This document shows, piece by piece, positions 58,065 through 64,000 of a stretch of DNA of 64,000 nucleotides. This DNA is from Ipomoea triloba (Eukaryota > Streptophyta > Magnoliopsida > Solanales > Convolvulaceae), in assembly GCF_003576645.1 (NCBI RefSeq), contig NC_044924.1:23044912-23108911 (forward strand), read 5' to 3'. The position numbers were made by a program, and so were the translations under genes. The first letter of the stretch is position 1. Each line of letters begins with the position of its first letter. A model generated the notes under the pieces. It saw nothing but the letters and a program-made list of their open reading frames with translations, was not told the origin of the DNA and did not search any database.

Positions 58065-58122
58065 TTTTTTTTTTTGAGTACTACAATCTAACCTATACAT
58101 AGTATCTGCTCAAAAAATTGTA
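58065..58122 (-). mobile_element. short 3' SINE copy with 11-bp target-site duplication
   Basis: Minus-strand copy of the SINE 3' end (gagcagatactatgtatagg ... GTACTC plus A-tail). Flanked by TATTAGTTCTT at 58054-58064 and 58123-58133. S1 (26570-26600) has the empty site. Confidence 0.85.
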
Positions 58123-58464
58123 TATTAGTTCTTACCATAAAGTAAAATATCAAACTATTTAGTCCCTATATGAATTAAATTTAAATTTAATTCCTGTATT
58201 ATTTAATACTCCCTTAATACCTAATGTAGTTCTTGACTATAGTGAATTTTATTTTTATTTTGTCCTAAAAATCTTTTTGTGCCTAATTAGGTTCTGAATT
58301 TTGATAGTTTTAGTAAACATATTTATTGTTTTAACTATAGAATATTTTTAAATATATAATTGCAATTGACAGTTGTATTGTAATTCTTTGTGGTAATTAA
58401 ATTTGAATGGTGGATCAACTTTCTTTTTACACAGCAATTAATAGAATTTCCATATCAAATTCCA

Positions 58465-58728
58465 GCATTAGAGTGGTCACTAGTGGGACGTGCGATGTAC
58501 GTGGATTGATGTGGTCGTATTTGAGCGATTTGTGATCCAAAATATATTGGTGCACCATTGACAACAGGTGAGAGAACTGCACATTGTCTTATATCATGCT
58601 CAAAACGGTAAATAAGTTGTTCGGTGTTTGGAATAAAGGATATCACAAACTTGACAAACCATTAGCTTCCAAATATTGATTGAACCATCTATATTCGTAT
58701 GTTGGGAATTAAAACTATTACCTGCCAT
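58465..58728 (-). pseudogene. B-type zinc-finger pseudogene
   Basis: Counterpart of 26930 with the same single frame break after CQVCDI; ATG at 58728. Confidence 0.68.
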
Positions 58729-58889
58729 GAAGATGGTTTGAAAACTTAAAAGCGATTAGCAAAGAAATAAAAAGAAAGAACAATAGAGGATTCTTTGAAA
58801 CGAGAGTAGTAATACATATGCGTATATATATAGGTATAAATTGTAAGCTAGGGTCTACAAGAAATGCGTACTTATAATATTAAAAATTA

Positions 58890-59146
58890 GAGTGGTCACT
58901 AGTGGGTGCGTGCAATGTACGTGGATTGATGTGGTCGTATTTGAGCTATTCGTGATCCAAAATATTTTGGTCACCATTGACAACAGGTGAGAGAATTGCA
59001 TCTTGTCTTATATGATGCTCAAAATGGTAAATAAGGTATTTTGTGTTTGTAAAAAAGGATATCACAAACTTCACAAACCGCTAGCTTCTAAATATTGATT
59101 GAACCATCTGCATTCGTATGTAGAGAATTAAAACTATTTCATGGCA
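58890..59146 (-). pseudogene. B-type zinc-finger pseudogene
   Basis: Counterpart of 27345; TG/CG microsatellite at 59262-59302 in its upstream region. Confidence 0.6.
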
Positions 59147-59809
59147 TGACGATATTAAAACTTAAAGTAATAGCAACAAAAAAAATAACATTAGCGTTTT
59201 TTCAAAAAAAAATAAAAATTAGAGGATTCTTTGATGCGAGAACAATAATACATATGCATATATATATGTGTGTGTGTGTGCGCGCGCGCGCGCATGTGTG
59301 TGTAAATTGTAAGGGCCCATAAAAAACACATACTACTTGCTTAGAATGGATATAATTTGATTTATTTCAAACAAATAAATGGAGTATCAATACAAACCTT
59401 AAATTGTATATTTGTTCCTACCCTATTATAAATTAGAGAGGTCTCCAGCTAGCGACCACTACAATTATGCAGTGATTTGGCGCGTGCAATCCACGTGTAT
59501 GTGCGCACTAGCTATATGGGTAATTTTTTATTTGTTAATTTGTTCTTTTGAAAAAACATGCATGATGTGTATGTAGTAGCAAATTCCCTCTCCCATCTAC
59601 ACTATAGCCCCTCATACTCTCACAAAGTGACCGTTTTAACCAAGCCACAAACAAAATCTATCATATTTAACATGAAATGTTATATTATGAAAATTTTCAA
59701 AGCAACCAAATAATAGTTTTATAAAATTTTCTCCTTTTCAAGAGTGATGGTGCATTTTCACATACGCAAGATTTAAATATATTGATGATATAAAGATGTT
59801 GTATTTTGA

Positions 59810-60170
59810 CCCTAACTGATGTCTCATCAACAAAATTTGATGTCACTCTTAGTCGATGACGACTAGTAACAGTGCCACAATGTAGTAAACTAGTAAATAC
59901 CATTGAAATTGCATATTTTGCTAAAAGAGAAGTATATTATATTCATTCAATCGAATTTGGGAGATTTCAAATTCAAAAGATATTTGTGCATCACTAAGTA
60001 CATGTGAGAGGACCACGACTTGTCTTACATATGATGTTAAAATTGGTAGAAAAGTTGGGAGAAGATATCACAAACTCGACAAATCACTGGATTCCAAATA
60101 TTTGTTGGAACAACTACATTTGTATATTGGGAATTCAAACAATTTACTAAAATGACAATGTTAGAATTTA
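59810..60170 (-). pseudogene. C-type zinc-finger pseudogene
   Basis: Counterpart of 28280. Finger start CRVCDIF-like and out-of-frame tail. In S2 this region occurs once, unlike the doubled version in S1. Confidence 0.6.
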
Positions 60171-60913
60171 AAAGTAATATTATAAATTAGAGAGGCCTAC
60201 AGCTAGCGACCACTCCAATTATATATGTAGTGGTTTGGCACGTGCAACACACGTGTGCGCACTATATAGGTAATTTTTTTTTCTGAAAAAAATGCATGAT
60301 GGTGTATGTAGCAGCAAATTCCCCTCTCCTCTACCATCTACACTATGGCCCCAGATGCTCTCACAAAGTGACCGTTTTAACCTAGCTAAAAACAAAATCT
60401 ATCATATTTAACATAAAATGTTATATTATGAAAATTTTCAAGAACAACCAAATAATAATTTTATAAAATTGTCTCATTTTTCCCTCATGAATTGTCACAG
60501 ATATGCTCAAAATTACTAAAAAAAATTCCATAATTGATGAGAATGTTTAGAAGTAAAGTGACAATGAATTGTAAGTTTAATACATAGATTTTTTTCATTT
60601 TAGTGTATGTAAATTAATTATTTTGATGTCTCATTGAATTCATTTCATAATGGGTCATATGCGTGTTAACTCGTATGAGGGAAGGGGAAAATTTTTGACA
60701 AATTATTTTGTGGACCTGAGTCCAAAATACACAATTTACATACTGATAAATGTTCACAATTTATATACTGAATGTTCACAATTTACATATAATTTACATA
60801 TTACTGAATATTCACAATTCTCACCATTTGAATTGTGAATATTAAATATGCAAATTGTGATAGGTCTACCCTGCAAGGTGGACCGAGCCCATGGTATAAC
60901 TATTGAAAATTTT

Positions 60914-61032
60914 ATGAAGCTACTTGTTTACCCTTGATAATTTCTATAATATAATTTTTTTGTCAAATATAATGGAGCTACTTGTTTACCCTTGATAATT
61001 TCTATAATATAATTTTTTTGTCAAATATAATG
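60914..61032. repeat. 59-bp tandem duplication
   Basis: gagctacttgtttacccttg ... caaatataatgga occurs twice in a row; S1 has it once (29290 and 30951). Confidence 0.85.
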
Positions 61033-61624
61033 GATTCTGTTAGAGACTTAATAAAACATAGACATAATTAAAGGATTAAAATAACCATTTTTTTCCTTTA
61101 TTTAAAAGAAATATCTTAAGCAGGGAAAATGATATGAGATTTGGTTCACAAAATAGTATGGCATAAAATAGCATTTCACAATATTCACAGGTGTTATGTC
61201 GTGCTCTGAGAGATTGCCTGTACTCATGCACAACATCTTGTGTACCGTAGAATGTCACTAGAAGCGCGTACACACACACCACATGCCACATTTATAAATT
61301 ACATTGTACACACTTTAAAATTACATTGTGCATACGTTCACATTGAAATAAATACATACACATCATACACCACTACAATCAAATTGTTATGCACAAATAA
61401 ATAATATAATTGTCATAAAACACAAAGATTTGATTATAAATTACAAAAATATAAAGGTTTGAATATAATTATCAACACATAAAATGTAAAGGTATAAATA
61501 TAATCACTGCAGAAACTCACCCTGAGTAGTGTTAGTTCCTCTCTAGGTTAATTGTCACCACCGCTTAAAATGTAGTGTGAAAGCAAGTTTGTTCATGTGA
61601 AACATTTGATACATTTCCATGTAG

Positions 61625-61888
61625 TGCAGGACGATTCATTTGGTTTTGGGGAATTTAGGGCACAAGATTTGGTTAGTTTGGATTGCTATACCTATATGAT
61701 TGATTGACCAATAGGTGCAAGTATCCTATTGTGCATTTCAAATTAAGTCATACCTTCCACTTAGTGACTCTTAAAATGATGCAAAAGATTTAAAGAATCT
61801 GAACAAATTTGATTACATACTCGACAAATTACTGGTCTCCAATCAAGCAATCACTACGAAATCTTTTTGATTATCGTTACTTACATAA
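61625..61888 (-). pseudogene. A'-type zinc-finger pseudogene, promoter deleted
   Basis: Counterpart of 31610. The TATA region is missing: cttggg is joined directly to agaggagagagaaa, so about 20 bp including tatatata are gone. Confidence 0.65.
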
Positions 61889-62573
61889 TTGTGTACTCAC
61901 AACTACTTGGGAGAGGAGAGAGAAAAAGAGGGGAAAAAAGAAGAAAAATATGGTATTAACTCACCCAAAGGGAACGTGCGATGGGCGTGCCTGGTGCGTT
62001 TAACGCACACTAGGATGCATATTTTTGTTTTTTTTCCAAGGTGGAGCCCAAGGATGCGTTTAAGCGTGGATCATTGGTTGGCAAGTCATATGGATGGCAG
62101 TGAAATATTTAATTCTATAAATTACATTAAATAGTATTCTTAACCCATATCCGCTACCAATAAAAAGTTATATAATCCTTGACACGAGAACAACAATACA
62201 TATGCATATATATAGGTGTAAATTGTAAGGGTCAACAAAAAACGTGTACTCTCCCTAAGAATGGAACTTAAAAGTATTAGCAGAATAAAGGAACATTAAT
62301 AAGAGGAAACTTTGACACAAAGAAGGATAATAGTATAATGCGCGCACGTGCGTGTGTGATTATCGTTACTTGACATAATTGTGTACTCACAACTACTTGG
62401 GAAGATTTAATGTATATATGAGGGAGAGGAGAGAGAAAAAGAGGGAAAAAAAGAAGAAAAAGATGGCTTTAACTCACTCAAAGGGGACGTGCGATGGGCG
62501 TGCCTCTGGTGCGTTTAATGCACACTAGGATGCATACTTTTTTTCAAGTTAAAAGTGTTCATTGGTTGACACT

Positions 62574-62738
62574 ATGACGTCTACTGTTCAAGCGTCCCAC
62601 ACCAAACCTTGACTTGTCGCCGGCCGTAAAGTTAAAATTTGACCGCTACCGCCGTTTGACATAGTAGTGTACTCACGAAATGGAAGCAGTAGAAAGGATT
62701 TAAGGTTTGGTGTGGGACGCTTGAACGGTAGACGTCAT
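62574..62738 (-). pseudogene. A-type start codon flanked by inverted promoter copies
   Basis: Arms 62574-62610 and 62702-62738 are 37 bp and complementary at 36 positions, separated by 91 bp containing the A-type ATG (62662). Counterpart of 32852. Confidence 0.78.
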
Positions 62739-63789
62739 TGAAAGTGTGTAGTGCCCAGTAAATTTAATTTTTTTTGTCATTATTATATAAAAAAAATAGT
62801 CAAAATACTAAAGCATAAAACTCTTATTACATGTTTTGGTTTTAATAAAGGAAAAAGGAAAAGAATAAAAACAAATTTTATAACTCTTTTCATCAGTCAA
62901 AGTACACTGCATTAAGAAATGGTGAAAAAAATAGAATTAAAAATTAAAATAAATGTAATATTATTACTCGTATATAATTCTCATAATCTTTTTTCTTTTT
63001 GACTCGATTATGCAGAAATTTGTGCGCCATTAAATAGCTCATTAAGGGCTTGCATTAATATAGTATTTTATTAAAGAGTAGATCCATCAAAATTTGATAA
63101 GAAATTTATCACTTTCTTCTTTTGGAATTCCCAAATATTAAATTGATATCTAAAATTAAAGATTTTAAAATTTAATTTGTTAAATATTCACATATTGTCA
63201 ATCAGGGTAAGGACATGAATTCATCTGCAAAATAAGAAATAGAATATCATTTTCACCAAAATAAGTTTATTTAATTTTTAAATTTATTTTTATTCTGCAA
63301 ATACATTATTCCCTTGCAATAAAATGACCATTTGCAAAGGGACCGTTATATTAGCTATTCATTGGGTCTGCAAATATAGTCATAATGTAATTAATAAATT
63401 AGAATTAATCATATTGGATATAATTTAAGCATGGATCACTGGTTATTGGCAAGTCATATGGATGGCAGTGAAATATTTAATTCTATAAATTACATTAAAT
63501 AGTATTTGTGAAATATTTGATTATATGAATTACATTAAATAGTATTCTTAACCATTACCGCTACCAATAAAAAGTTATATAATCTTTGACTTTTTATATA
63601 TTGAATATAAGGAAATGTTACAAATTCTTAACATCGTATTAGCCAAAAAAATTTTAAAAAAAATAATACATATTATACTATTAATATAATTTATAAAATA
63701 TTATAAATTGACACAAAGAAGGATAATAGTATAATATGCGCACGTGCTTTGTATATATATATAGGTGTAAGAGCAACCCGTTGATGGGT

Positions 63790-64000
63790 AGTCACAAGTG
63801 GGAGCGTGCGATGTACGTGGATTGATGTGGTTGTATTTGAGCGATTTGTAATCCTAAATATATTTGTGCACCATTGACAACAGGTGAGAGAAATGCACCT
63901 TGTCTTATATGATGCTCAAAATGGTAAATAAGTTGTTCGGTGTTTGAAAAAAAAATCCTAAACTTGACAAACCACTAGCTTCCAAATATTGATTGAACCA
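63790..64000 (-). pseudogene. B-type zinc-finger remnant, cut by window end
   Basis: Counterpart of 35340. Upstream of it the LINE target sequence (ggataatagtataatatg near 63721-63738) is present without the LINE. The unit continues past the window edge. Confidence 0.6.

Larger units (their letters stand above)
49893..64000. repeat. segmental duplication copy S2 (continues beyond the window)
   Basis: Same order and orientation of units as S1 (17511-35570), beginning at the shared tgcaagtaa block. S2 lacks the LINE, the foldback element and the full-length SINE. S2 alone carries the insertion at 53145, a small replacement at 53878-54007, the short SINE at 58065 and a tandem duplication at 60914-61032. 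Confidence 0.88.

Overview
The window is intergenic, repeat-dominated DNA from a flowering plant, most likely a eudicot. The evidence is plant-type Ty3/gypsy, L1-type LINE, SINE and MITE sequences, very AT-rich spacers, TA microsatellites and a plant-style single C2H2 zinc-finger protein with an EAR repressor motif. The species cannot be told from the sequence. One protein gene is intact: a small C2H2/EAR repressor-like gene at 42394-42858 on the minus strand. Almost everything else is transposon-derived or a decayed copy of small zinc-finger genes.

Region 1 (1-17280) is a cluster of minus-strand Ty3/gypsy elements. Two RNase H-like domains (a retroviral type followed by a second, archaeal-like type) and a TTGGCGCC-type primer binding site place them in the Tat lineage. 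Copy A (1-4996) and copy B (5424-11332) are nearly identical and share the same disabling lesions. Copy C (11333-17280) lies directly behind B, so the LTR at 10749-11332 serves as 5' LTR of B and 3' LTR of C. The 3' region of C carries a plus-strand (antisense) coiled-coil ORF with its own TATA box and an 0.8-kb minisatellite of 26-bp monomers. C is interrupted by a 1233-bp solo LTR with a perfect 5-bp target-site duplication.

Region 2 (17511-64000) is a decaying tandem array of small minus-strand zinc-finger genes. I recognise four related subtypes, called here A (CRVCDQVC finger, MSNxGSGQTF start), A' (degenerate, MSSND start), B (CQVCDI core) and C (CRVCDIF core), plus a GRF-type zinc-finger fragment. 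A block of about 14-18 kb is present twice in the same orientation: S1 (17511 to at least 35570) and S2 (49893 to the window end). The only intact gene sits between the two blocks. The array has been hit by a truncated LINE, at least four insertions of one SINE family, a second SINE-like repeat, an Athila/Tat-like LTR element fragment (36586-39250) and several MITEs and foldback elements.

Assembly quality matters. Isolated single N bases at 4997, 5423, 29930, 46174 and 48753 mark contig joins. At most of them the sequence on one side repeats sequence already present (1651 bp, about 1685 bp, 105 bp and 425 bp), which looks like unmerged contig overlap rather than biology. A 421-bp N gap lies at 47859-48279.
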